Shown here in pieces: positions 21,571 to 33,100 of a stretch of DNA of 64,000 nt; the first letter of the stretch is position 1, and each line of letters opens with the position of its first letter. The notes under the pieces were generated by a model that ran no database searches, was not told the DNA's origin, and saw only the letters and a program-made list of their open reading frames with translations. The stretch is from Penium margaritaceum (Eukaryota; Streptophyta; Zygnematophyceae; Desmidiales; Peniaceae), in contig SZWC01004689.1 of NCBI GenBank assembly GCA_023375785.1, positions 830 to 64,829 on the forward strand. The letters run 5' to 3'. Both the position numbers and the translations under genes were made by a program.

Positions 21571-22843
21571 CATGCTTTTGCCATGCTTTGCCAGGCATTG
21601 CCAGGCTTTGCCAGGCATTACCAAACATTGCCCAGGCATTTCCAGGCATTGCCACGCATTGCTTGGGCATTGTCCAGGCATTGCCAGGCATTGCCACGCA
21701 TTGCTACGCATTGCATAGGCATTGCCAGGCATTGCACAGGCATTACCGGGCATTGCCCAGGCATTGCCACGCCATGGCCAGGCATTACCAGGCACTGCCC
21801 AGGCATTGCCAGGTATTGCCCACGCATTATGTGGCATTGTCCAGGCATTTCCAATGCATTACAAGGCATTTGCTAGGCATTGTCCTAGCTTGGACAGGCA
21901 TTGCCATGGCATTGCCAGGCATTACGCAGGCATTGCGAGGCATTCCCTATGCATTGCAGGCATTACCAAGGCATTGCCAAGGCATTGCCATCCTTTGCCA
22001 GGCATTTCCAGGCATTGCCCGGCTTTGCCAGGCATTGCCAGGCATTGCCCGGCTTTTCCAGGCATTGCCAGGCATTGCCAGGCACTACCTAACATTACTC
22101 AGGCATTACCGGGCATTGCCAGGCATTGCCAGGTATAGCCTAGGCATTGCCAGGCATTGCAAGGCATTGCCAGATATTGCCGGGCTTTGCAAGACATTAC
22201 GAGGCATTGCCAGACATTGCCCAGGCATTGCAAGGCATTACAAGGCATTACCAGGCATTTCCCAGGCATTGCCAGGCATTGCCAGGAACTTCCACGCATT
22301 GCCTAGGCATTGCCCAGGCATTGCCAGGCATTGCCACGCATAACTAGGCATTGCGTATGCATTGCCAAACGTTGCCCAGGCATTACCGGGCATTACCCAG
22401 GCATTTCCAGGCATTGCCCTGGCATTGCCAGGCATTGCCCCGGCATTGCCGGGCATGGACAGGCATTGCCCAAGCATTGCCCAGGCATTGCCTGGCATTG
22501 CGGAGGCATTGCGAGGCATTGCCCAGGCATTGCATGCGTTGCCAAGGCATTGTCATGCTTTGCCATGCTTTGCCAGGCATTGCCAGGCTTTGCCACGCAT
22601 TGCCCAGGCATTGTCAAGCATTGCCAGGCATTGCCTGGCATTACCAGACATTTACCAGGCATTACCAGGCATTGCGCGGGCATTACCCGGGCATTGCGTA
22701 GGCATTACCGAACATTGTCGGGCATTACCAGGCATTACCCGGGCATTGCCACGCATTGTTCTGCATTGCCAGGCATTGCCATGCATTGGCAAACATTTCC
22801 CAGGCATTGCCAGGCATTGCCCCGGCATTAACAGGCATTGCCA

Positions 22844-23020
22844 CGCTCAGATTGCTTTGTTGCTCACGCTCCTCAGCATCTGCATCCCTCAACAGTCGTG
22901 CCTTGATCTTTTGTGAAATCAGCACCTCGTCAGCACCCTGAAGCTTCGACGCCGCTTCCGCCTCAACCTCGTCAGTGCCTTTGAGACATCTTGATAGCAT
23001 TACAATTTCTTGACATGTTA
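22844..23020 (-). pseudogene. Coding-like fragment (i) embedded in array E
   Basis: About 175 bp that do not match the satellite. On the minus strand a Met at 23000 opens a 53-residue run rich in Glu, Asp, Lys and Ala (begins MLSRCLKGTDEVEAEAASKL, ends EEREQQSNLSV), with a predicted helical or coiled-coil character, before it runs into array E. Base composition differs from the array. I do not recognise the protein. It looks like an exon or gene fragment caught in the satellite; no splice sites are convincing. It occurs once in the window. Confidence 0.5.
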
Positions 23021-24221
23021 GGCATTACCAGACATTTCCCAGGCATTGCCAGGCATTGCCCAGGCATTGCTAAGACATTGCTAGGCATTGCCAGGCATTA
23101 CCAGGCATTGCCAGGCATGGCCAAACATTGCCAGGCATTGCACAGGCATTGCCAGGCTTTGCCCAGGCATTGCCATGCATTGCCCAAGCATTGCCAGGCA
23201 TTGCCTAGGCATTGCCCAGGCATTGCCAGGCATTGCAAGGCATTGCCAGGCATTGCCAGGCATTGCCAGGCATTGCCAAGCATTGTCCAAGCATTACCAA
23301 TCACTGCCCAGGCATTGCCAAGCATTGCCGAGGCATTACCAGGCATTTCCATGCATTGGCGGGCATTGCCAGGCATTGGCCAGGCATTGCTCAGGCATTT
23401 CCAGGCATTGCCAGGCATTGCCCAGGCATTCCCAGGCATTGCCAGGCATTACACAGGCATTGCCAGGCATTGCCAGGCATTGCCAAGCATTGCCCAGGCA
23501 TTGCGAGGCATTGTTAGGCATTGCATAGGCATTGCCAAGCATTGCCAGGAATTTCCAAGCATTGCACAGGCATTGCCAAGCATTGCCCGGGCATTTCCAG
23601 GTATTGCCCAGGCATTGCTAGGCATTGTCAGGCATTGCCAGGCACTGCCAGGCATTGCCCAGGCATTGTATAGGCATTACCCAGGCATTGCCAGGCATTG
23701 CCAGGCATTGCCATGCATTGCCAGGCATTGCCACGCATTGCCAAGCATTGCCAAGCATTGCCATGCATTACCAGACATTGCCCAGGCATTGCCCAGGCAT
23801 TACCAGGCATTGCCCCGGCATTGCCATGCATTATTAGGCATTGCCAGGCATTGCCAGGCATTGGCAAGCATTGCCGAGGCATTGCCTGGCATTGCCCAGG
23901 CATTGCCAGGCATTGCACAGGCATCGCCGGGCATTGACAAACATTGCCAGGCATTGCCCTGGCATTTCGAGGCATTGCCAGGCATTTCCGAGCATTGCCC
24001 AGGCATTGCCAGGCATTGCCCAGGCATTGCCAAGACATTGCCAGCCATTGCCATGCATTGCCAGGCATTGCCCAGGCATTTCTAGGCATTGCCAGGCATA
24101 GCTCAGGCATTGCCAGGCATTGCCAGGCATTGCCCAGGCATTATGAGGCATTACCAATAATTCCCCAGGCATTTCCAAGCATTGCCCAGGCATTGCCCAG
24201 GCATTGCCATACTTTGCCAGG

Positions 24222-24655
24222 AGCGGAGGAGAGGAGGACACAGTGTACATCTCAAGACCGTACTCCCTAGCTCCAATCTCAGTCACAGGCTCGACTACTC
24301 CCAACATAGCAGCATTGTTAGGAGCAGGATTCATAGTAGCAGGGACGACAGGGGAGGGGGTCCTTCCACGTTGTTCGTAGGGGTTGAACGCAAGCTTGAT
24401 CTTCCCATCCGGTTGTAGTAGCGCTGACGGCGCTCTTCCGCCCAGTTGGGTTGCTCGCCATAAGACTTGCTTGGGTTCTGGTCCAGCCATTCTTCGATGG
24501 CGCGGTGGTCACAGACATGCGGCAGGTGGTTGCGGCGGCCACTCTTGGTCCCCTTGAGCGGACCGTGGCGAATGGTGTAGGAGCAGGCGGGGAAGCGGTT
24601 GAGCATGCGGTTGTCAGCAGTGGCGGCCATGGTCTCAAATGTCTGGCAATGTCTG
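24222..24655 (-). pseudogene. Coding-like fragment (ii) in array E, copy 1
   Basis: About 430 bp of non-satellite, GC-balanced sequence. On the minus strand a Met at 24630 starts a segment beginning MAATADNRMLNRFPACSYTI, with HLPHVCDHRAIEEW and a basic stretch around ERRQRYYNRM. A further piece with TPSPVVPATMNPAPNN and EYGLEMYTVSSSPP lies in another frame, so the fragment as a whole is broken. I do not recognise the family; it could be a host gene fragment or a piece of a retroelement. It is a diverged duplicate of 27536-28135 and shares that copy's right-hand junction with the array. It lacks that copy's extra left part. Confidence 0.5.
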
Positions 24656-25079
24656 GGCAACGACAGGCATTGCCAGGCATTGCCAAGCATTGCCAGGCAT
24701 TGCCAGGCATTGCCAGCCATTGCCCAAGCATTGCAGGACATTGCGAGGCATTACCAGGCATTGCACAGGCATTGTCAGGCATTGCCAGGAATTGCCACGC
24801 ATTGCCTAGGCATTGCCCACGCATTGCCACGCATTGCAACGCATTGCTAGGCATTGCCTATGCATTGCCAGGCGTTGCCCAGGCATTACCGGGCATTACC
24901 CAGGCATAACCAAGCATTGCCGAGGCATTGCTAGGCATTGCCCAGACATTGCCGGGCATGGACAGGCATTGCCAAGGCATTGCCGGGCATTGCGCAGGCA
25001 TTGCGAGGCATTGCCCAGGCATTGCATGCATTGCCAAGGCATTCCCAAGGCATTGCCATGCTTTGCCATGCTTCGCCAG

Positions 25080-25690
25080 GCATTGCCAGGCTTTGCCAGG
25101 CATTACCAAACATTGCCCATGCATTGCCAGGCATTGCCACGCATTGCTTGGGCATTGTCCAGGCATTGCCAGGCATTGCCACGCATTGCTACGCATTGCA
25201 TAGGCATTGCCAGGCATTGCACAGGCATTACCGGGCATTGCCCAGGCATTGCCAGGCCATGCCCAGGCATCACCAGGCACTGCCCAGGCATTGCCAAGTA
25301 TTGCCCACGCATTATGTGGCATTGTCCAGGCATTTCCAATGCATTACAAGGCATTTGCTAGGCATTGTCCTAGCTTGGACAGGCATTGCCATGGCATTGC
25401 CAGGCATTACCAAACATTGCCCATGCATTGCCAGGCATTGCCACGCATTGCTTGGGCATTGTCCAGGCATTGCCAGGCATTGCCACGCATTGCTACGCAT
25501 TGCATAGGCATTGCCAGGCATTGCACAGGCATTACCGGGCATTGCCCAGGCATTGCCAGGCCATGCCCAGGCATCACCAGGCACTGCCCAGGCATTGCCA
25601 AGTATTGCCCACGCATTATGTGGCATTGTCCAGGCATTGCCAATGCATTGCAAGGCATTTTCTAGGCATTGTCCTAGCTTGGACAGGCAT
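25080..25690. repeat. Tandem 304-bp duplication inside array E
   Basis: The block starting near AAACATTGCCCATGCATT occurs at 25108 and 25412, exactly 304 bp apart, with few differences across the whole block. A more diverged version lies near 21630-21900, next to the 185-bp repeat. Confidence 0.85.
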
Positions 25691-27535
25691 TGCCCAGGCA
25701 TTGCGCAGGTATTGCGAGGCATTCCCTAGGCATTGCAGGCATTACCAAGGCATTGCCAAGGCATTTCCATGCTTTGCCAAAAATTTCCAGGCATTGCCCG
25801 GCTTTGCCAGGCATTGCCAGGCATTGCACGGCTTTGCCAGGCATTGCTAGGCATTGCCAGGCACTGCCACGCATTACCCAGGCATTACCGGGCATTGCCA
25901 GGCATTGCCAGGTATAGCCTAGGCATTGCCAGGCATTGCGAGGCATTGCCAGGTATTGCCGGGCTTTGCAAGACATTGCGAGGCATTGCCAGACATTGAC
26001 CAGGCGTTGCAAGGCATTACAAGGCATTACCAGGCATTGCCCAGGCATTGCCAGGCATTGCCAGGAACTTCCACGCATTGCCTAGGCATTGCCCATGCAT
26101 TGCCAAGCATTGCCACGCATTGCTAGGCATTACGTAGGCATTGCCAAACGTTGCCCAGGCATTACCGGGCATTACCCATGCATTTCCAGGCATTGCCTAG
26201 GCATTGCCAGGCATTGCCCAGGCATTGCCGGGCATGGACAGGCATTGCCCAAGCATTGCCCAGGCATTGCCTGGCATTGCGCAGGCATTGCGAGGCATTG
26301 CCCAGGCATTGCATGCATTGCCAAGGCATTGTCATGCTTTGCCATGCTTTGCCAGGCATTCCCAGGCTTTGCCACGCATTGCCCCGGCATTGCCAAGCAT
26401 TGCCAGGCATTGCCTTGCATTACTAGACATTGCCCAGGCATTACCAGGCATTGCCACGCATTCCTTGGGCATTGCCTAGGCATTGTCAGGCATTTCCACG
26501 CATTGTTAGGCATTGCATAGGAATTTCCAGGCATTGCACGGGCATTACCGGGCATTGCCAAGGCATTGTCAGGCATTGCCCAGGCATTACCAAGCATAGC
26601 CCAGGCATTGCCAGGTATTGCCCACGCATTATGTGGCATTGTCCAGGCATTGCCAATGCATTGCCATGCATTGTCCAGGCATTGTCCTCGCATGGACAAG
26701 CATTTCCCAGGCATTGCCACGCATTGCGTAGGCATTGCGAGGCATTCCCCATGCATTGCAGACATTACCAAGGCATTGCCAAGGCATTGCCATGCTTTGC
26801 CAGGCATTTCCAAGCATTGCCAGGCATTACCAGGCATTGCCAGGCATTGCCCAGGCATTGCCAGGCATTGCCAGACATTGCCACGCATTACAAGGCATTG
26901 TCCAGGCATTGCCAGGCATTGCCTAGGCATTGTCAGGCATTCCCAGGTATTGTTAGGCATTGTCAAGCATTGCCAGGCACTGCCAGGCATTGTCCAGACA
27001 TTGTATAGGCATTGCCCAGGCATTGCCAGGCATTGCCCAGGCATTGCCAGACATTGTTAGGCATTGCCAGGCATTGCTAGGCATTGGCAAGCATCGCCGA
27101 GGCATTGCGTGGCATTGCCCAGGCATTGCCAGGCATTGCCAGGCATTGCCCAGGCATCCCCGGGCATTGCCAAACATTGCCAGGCATTGCCCAGGCATTT
27201 CCAGGCATTGCAAGGCATTTCCGAGCATTGCCTAGGCATTGCCAGGCATTGCCTAGGCACTGCCAAGACATTGCCAGGCATTGATAGGCATTGCCAGGCA
27301 TTTCCCGGCATTGCCAAGCATTACCCAGGCATTGCCAGGCATTGCCAGGCATAACCAGGCATTGCCCAGGCATTACAAGGCATTGCCAGGCATTTCCAAG
27401 CATTGCCCAGGCATTGCCCAGGCATTGTCTAGGCATTGCTGAGGCATTGCTAGGCATTGCCAAGCATTGCCATGCATTGCCAGGAATTGCCCAGGCATTG
27501 CCAGACATTGCACAGGCATTGCCAAGCATTGCAAG

Positions 27536-28135
27536 GAACGGCGATGGCGAGTTTGCAAATAGAGAGAACAATGCAGTGCTGTGAGAACTGATCGTGAATG
27601 AAGAGGAAGTGACTGTGACAGGCAGTAGAGTATGCGGATGGAGGTTGAATGAGTGCGATGTGCAGAGAGTCAAAGCTGCAGAGAGAGGTGTGAGAGAAGA
27701 GAGGAGGAGAGGAGGACACGGTGTACATCTCAAGACCATACTCCTCAGCTCCAATCTTAGTCACATGCTTGACTACTCCTTACATAACAGCATTGTTAGG
27801 AGCACGATTCATACTAGCAGGGATGGCAGGGGAGGGGGGTCCTTCCACGTTGTTGGCTGGGGTTGAACGCCAGCTTGAGCTTCCCATCCAGTTGTAGTAG
27901 CGCTGACGGCGCTCTTTTGCCCGGTTCGGTTGCTTGCCATAAGACTTGCTGGGGTTCTGGTCCGACCATTCCTCGGTGGCGCGGTGATCACAGACGTGCG
28001 GCAGGTGGTTGCGGCGGCCACACTTGGTCCCCTGGAGCGGTCCGTGGCGAATGGTGTAGGAGCAGGCCTAGAAGCGGTTGAGCATGCGGTTGTCAGCAGT
28101 TGCGGCCGTGGTCTTGAATGCCTGGCAATGCCTAG
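27536..28135 (-). pseudogene. Coding-like fragment (iii) in array E, copy 2 (longer)
   Basis: About 600 bp, clearly homologous to 24222-24655 over roughly 430 bp (estimated near 90% by eye) and broken. It carries about 165 bp more on its left. On the minus strand, after EYGLEMYTVSSSPP comes a long pyrimidine run ending CACACCTCTCTCTGCAG, which looks like an intron 3' splice site, then about 150 bp of further unique sequence. The right junction with the array is the same as in copy 1 (GGCAATGYCTRGGCAACGRCAGG). Confidence 0.5.
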
Positions 28136-30070
28136 GCAACGGCAGGCATTTCCAGGCATTGCCAGGCATTGCCAGGCATTGCCAGGCATTGCCCAGGCAT
28201 TGCAAGGCATTGCCAGGCATTACCAGGCATTGCCCAGGCATTGCTAGGCATTGCCAGGAATTGCCACGCATTGCCTAGGCATTGCCCAGGCATTGCCAGG
28301 CATTGCCACGCATTGCTATGCATTGCCTAGGCATTGCCAGGCGTTGCCCAGGCATTACCGGGCATTACCCAGGCATTACCAGGCATTGCATAGGCATTGC
28401 CCAGCATTGCCCAGGCATTTCCAGGCATGGACAGGCATTGCCCAGGCATTGCCCAAGCATTGCCTGGCATTGCGCAGGCATTGCGAGGCATTGCCCAGGC
28501 ATTGCCTGCATTTCCATGGCATTGCCAAGGCATTGCCATGCTTTGCCATACTTTTCCAGGCATTGCCAGGCTTTGCCAGGCATTGCCATGATTTACCAAA
28601 CATTGCCCAGGCATTGCCAGGCATTGCCACGCATTGCCCAGGCATTGCCCATGCATTGCCCAGGCATTGCCATGCATTGCCATGCATTGCCAGGCATTGC
28701 ATAGGCATTTCCATGCATTGCACAGGCATTACTGGTCGTTGCCCATGCATTACCAGGCATTGCCTACGCATTACCAGACATTGCCCAGGCATTGCCAGGT
28801 ATTGCCCACGCATTATGTGGCATTGTCCAGGCATTGCCAATGCATTGCCAGGCATTGTCCAGGAATTCTCCTAGCATGGACAGGCATTGCCCAGGCATTG
28901 CCAGGCATTGCGCAGGCATTGCGAGGCATTCCCCAGGCAATGCAGGCATTACCAAGGCATTGACAAGGCATTGCCATGCTTTTCTAGGCATTGCCAGGCA
29001 TTGCCAGGCTTTGCCAGGCATTGCCAGGCATTGCCAGGCATTTCCAGGCATTGCGTGGCATCGCCGAGGCTTTGCCAGGCATTTCCCAGGCATTGCCAGG
29101 CATTGCCAGGCATTGCTAGGCATTGCCCAGGCATTACAAGGCATTGTTAGGCATTACCAGGCATGGCCCAAGCATTGCCAGGCATTGCCAGGAATTGCCA
29201 CGCATTGCCTATGCATTGCCCAGGTATTGCCACACATTGCCACGCATTGCTAGGCATTGCCTAGACATTGCTAGGCGTTGCCCAGGCATTACCGGGCAAT
29301 ACCTAGGCATTGCCAGGCATTGCCCAGGCATTGCCAGGCATTGCCCAGGCATTGCCAGGCATGGACAGGCATTGCCCAGGCATTGTCCAGGCATTGCCTG
29401 GCATTACGCAGGCATTGCGAGGCATTGCCTAGGCATTGCATGCACTACCAAGGCATTGCCAAGGCATTGCCATGCTTTTCCATGCTTTGCCAGGCATTGC
29501 CAGGCTTTGCCAGGCATTGCTAGGCATTGCCAGGCATTACCAGACATTGTCCAGGCATTTCCGGGCATTGCCACGCATTGCTTGGGCATTGCCCAGGCAT
29601 TGCCAGGCATTGCCACGCATTGCTAGGCATTGCATAGGCATTGCCAGGCACTCCACAGGCATTATCGGGCATTGTCCATGCATTGCCAGGCATTGCCCAG
29701 GCATTACCAGGCATTGCCCAGGCATTGCCAGGTATTGCCCACGCATTATGTGGCATTGTCCAGGCATTGCCAATGCATTGCCAAGCATTGTCCAGGCATT
29801 GTCCTAGCATGGAAAAGCATTGCCCAGGCATTTCCAGGCACTGCGCAGGCATTGCGAGGCATTCCCCAGGCATTGCATGCATTACCAATGCAGTGCCAAG
29901 GCATTGCCATGCTTTGCCAGGCATTGCCAGGTGTTGCCAGGCATTGCCAGGCTTTGCCAGGCTTTGCCAGGCATTGCCAGGCATTGCCCAGGCATTGCCA
30001 TGCATTGCCAGGCATTGCCTAGGCATTGTTCAGGCATTTCCAGGCATTGCCACACATTGCTATGCATTGT

Positions 30071-30110
30071 GCTCTAGTGCCAAAGTGTGACGCTCTAGTG
30101 CCAGAGAGCT
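30071..30110 (+). repeat. Two stray units of array B at the E/F boundary
   Basis: Between arrays E and F lies GCTCTAGTGCCAAAGTGTGA followed by CGCTCTAGTGCCAGAGAGCT, nearly two perfect units of the 21-bp array B repeat in its left-arm orientation. The nearest other array B sequence is more than 12 kb away. Confidence 0.93.
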
Positions 30111-33100
30111 AGGCATAAACTTTGTGAAAAAACCTTGTGCATAAACTTTGTACATTAACTTTGTGCAGAAACTTTGTGCATAGACTTTGTGCATGAACTT
30201 TGTGCATACACTTCATGCAAAAAATGTATGCATTAAATTTGTGCATAAGGTTTGTGCATAAACTTTTGTGCATAAACTTTGTGCATAAACTTTGTGCATG
30301 AAATTTGTGCATAAACTTTGTGCATAAACTTTGTGCCTAAACTTTGTGCATAAACTTTGTGCATAAACGTTGTGCATAAACTTTGTGCAGAAACTTTGTG
30401 CATAAACTTTGTGCTTAAAGGTTGTGCATACACTTTGTGCAGAAACTTTGTGCAGAAACTTTGTGCAGAAACTTTGTGCATAATCTTTCTGGATAAACTT
30501 TGTGCATAAACTTTCCACACAATATTTGTGCATAAACTTTGTTCATAACATTTCTGCATAAACTTTGTGCATAAATGTTGTGCACAAACTTTGTGTATAA
30601 ACTTTTTGTATAAACTTTCTGCATAAACATTGTGCATAAACTTTGTGCATAAACTTTGTGCATTAACTTTGTGCATGAACTTTGTGCATAAACTTTGTGC
30701 ATAACCTTAGTGCATAATATTTGTCTATAAACTTTGTGCATAAACGTTGTGCATAAACCTAGTGCATAAACGTTGTGCGTAAACGTTGTGCTTAAACGTT
30801 GTGCATAAAATTTGTGCATAAACTTTGTGCATAACCTTTGTGCATAAACTTTGTGCATAAACTTTGTGCATTAACTTTGTGCATAAACGTTTTTCAGAAA
30901 CTTTGTGCAGAAACATTGTGCGAAACGTTGTGCACAAACTTTGTGCATAAAATTTGTGCATGAACGTTGTGCATAAACTTTGTGCATAAACTGTGTGCAT
31001 AAACTTTGTACATGAACTTTGTGCATAAACGTTGTGCATAAACTTTGTACATAAACTTTGTGCATAAACGTTTGTGTGTAAATGTTGTGCATAAACTTTG
31101 TGCATAAGCTTTGTGCATAATCTTTGTGCATAAACTTTGTGCATAAACGTTTGTACATAAATGTTGTGCATAAACTTTGTGCATAAACTTTGTGCATAAA
31201 CTTTGTGCAGAAACTTTGTGCATAAACGTTGTGCATAAACTTTGTGCAGAAACTTTGTGCATAAACTTTGTGCATAAACTTTGTGCATAAACTTTGTAAT
31301 AAGACTTTGTGCAAAAGCTTTGTGCATAAAATTTGTGCATAAACTTTGTGCATAAACGTTTGTGCATAAAATTTGTGCATAAAAGTTGTGCAAAAACTTT
31401 GTGCAAAAACTTTGTGCATTAACTTTATGCATAAACTTTGTGCACAAACATTGTGCATAAACGTTCTGCATAAACGTTGTGCATAAACTTTGTGCATAAA
31501 CGTTGCGCAAAAACATTGTGCAAAAACTTTGTGCATAAACTTAATGAATAAACTTCGTGCATAAACTTTGTGCATAAACTTTGTACATAAACTTTGTGCA
31601 GAAACGTTGTGCATAAGCTTTGTTCATAAACTTTGTGAACAAAAGTTGTGCATAAACATTGTGCATAAACGTTGTGCATAAACTTTGTGCAAAACCTTTG
31701 TGCATATACCTTGTGCATAAACTTTGTGCATAAACTTTGCGCATAAACTTTGTTCAGAAACTTTGTGCTTAAACTCTGTGCATAAATGTTGTGCACAAAC
31801 TTTGTGCATACACTTTCTGCATAAACTTTGTGCATAAGCTTTGTGCATAAACTTTGTGCATAAACTTTGTGCATAAACTTTGTGCATAAACTTTGTGCAT
31901 AAACGTTGTGCATAAGCTTTGTGCATAAACTTTGTGCATAAACTTTGCGCATAAACTTTGTTCAGAAACTTTGTGCTTAAACTCTGTGCATAAATGTTGT
32001 GCACAAACTTTGTGCATACACTTTCTGCATAAACTTTGTGCATAAGCTTTGTGCATAAACTTTGTGCATAAACTTTGTGCATAAACTTTGTGCATAAACT
32101 TTGTGCATAAACGTTGTGCATGAACTTTGTGCATAAACTTTGTGCATAAGCAATGTGCAAAAACTTTGTCCATAACCTTTGTTCATAAACTTTGTGCATA
32201 AACTTTGTGTATACACTTTGGGCATAACATTTGTGCATAAAATCTGTGCATGAATTTTGTGCATAAACTTTGTGCAGAAGCTTTGTGCAGAACCTTTGTG
32301 CAGAAACATTGTGCATAAACTGTGTGCATAAACGTCGTGCATAAACGTTGTACATAAACTTTGTGCATAAACTTTGTGCATAAACTTTGTGCATAAACTT
32401 TGTGCATACACTTTCTGCATAAACTTTGTGCATAAGCCTTGTGCATAAACTTTGTGCATAAACTTTGTGCATAAACGTTGTACATAAACTTTGTGCATAA
32501 ACTTTGTGCATAAACTTTGTGCATATACGTTGTGCATGAACTCTGTGCATAAACGTTGTGCATAAACGTTGTGCATAAAATTTGTGCATAAACTTTGTAC
32601 ATAGACTTTGTGCATAAACTTTGTGCATAAACTTTGTGCATAAACCTTGTGCATAAACTTTGTGCATAAAATTTGTGCATAAAGTTTGTGCATAAACTTT
32701 GTGATTAAACGTTGTGCATACACGTCCTGCATAAACATTGTGCAGAAACTTTGTGCATAAACTTTGTTAATAAAACTTGTGCATAAACTTTGTTCAGAAC
32801 CTTTGTTCATAAACTTTGTGCATAAACGTTTTGCAGAAACTTTGTGCAGAAACTTTGTGCAAAAACTTTGTGCATAAAGTTTCTGCATAATCGTCGTGCA
32901 TAAACTTTGTTCAGAAACTTTGTGCATAAACTTTGTGTATAAACGTTGTGCATAAACTTTGTGCATAAACTTTGTGCAGAAACTTTGTGCATAAACTTTG
33001 TGCATAAGCTTTGTGCATAAACTTTGTGCAAAACCTTTGTGCATAAACGTTGTGCATAAAATTTGTGCATAACCTTTGTGGAGAAACTTTGTGCATAAAC

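Larger units (their letters stand above)
23030..28400. repeat. Segmental duplication of about 3.3-3.5 kb inside array E
   Basis: Both the coding-like fragment and its satellite flanks are duplicated. Left of the fragment, the landmark GGCACTGCCAGGCATTG at 23641 reappears at 26976, an offset of 3335 bp. Right of it, the block CAGGAATTGCCACGCATTGC at about 24787 reappears at about 28256, an offset near 3.47 kb. The difference between the offsets matches the extra length of the second fragment. So the array grew by copying multi-kilobase blocks as well as single units. Confidence 0.7.
18951..30070. repeat. Array E: GGCATTGCCA-type 10-11-bp minisatellite
   Basis: Irregular head-to-tail copies of GGCATTGCCA and GGCATTGCCCA with variants (TTACC, TTTCC, CTTTGCC, GGACATTG). 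The unit is close to its own reverse complement (GGCATTGCC versus GGCAATGCC), so both strands look alike. The unit lacks TAA, TAG and TGA on both strands, so frames of up to 1125 codons are open; they are not genes. Longer duplications are nested: for example a block at 25108 recurs 304 bp later, and a landmark TTGTCCTAGCTTGGACAGG occurs near 21880, 25367 and 25670, with diverged versions near 26685, 28864 and 29800. Three non-satellite inserts are listed separately. Confidence 0.96.

Noticed and set aside
18881-22343. Open frames of 881 to 1125 codons on both strands (for example peptides with PGIARHC or MPGNAWQCLA repeats)
   Set aside because: All six frames are open because the array E unit has no stop word in either direction; the peptides only mirror the DNA period. 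No start context, splice site or codon bias supports a gene.
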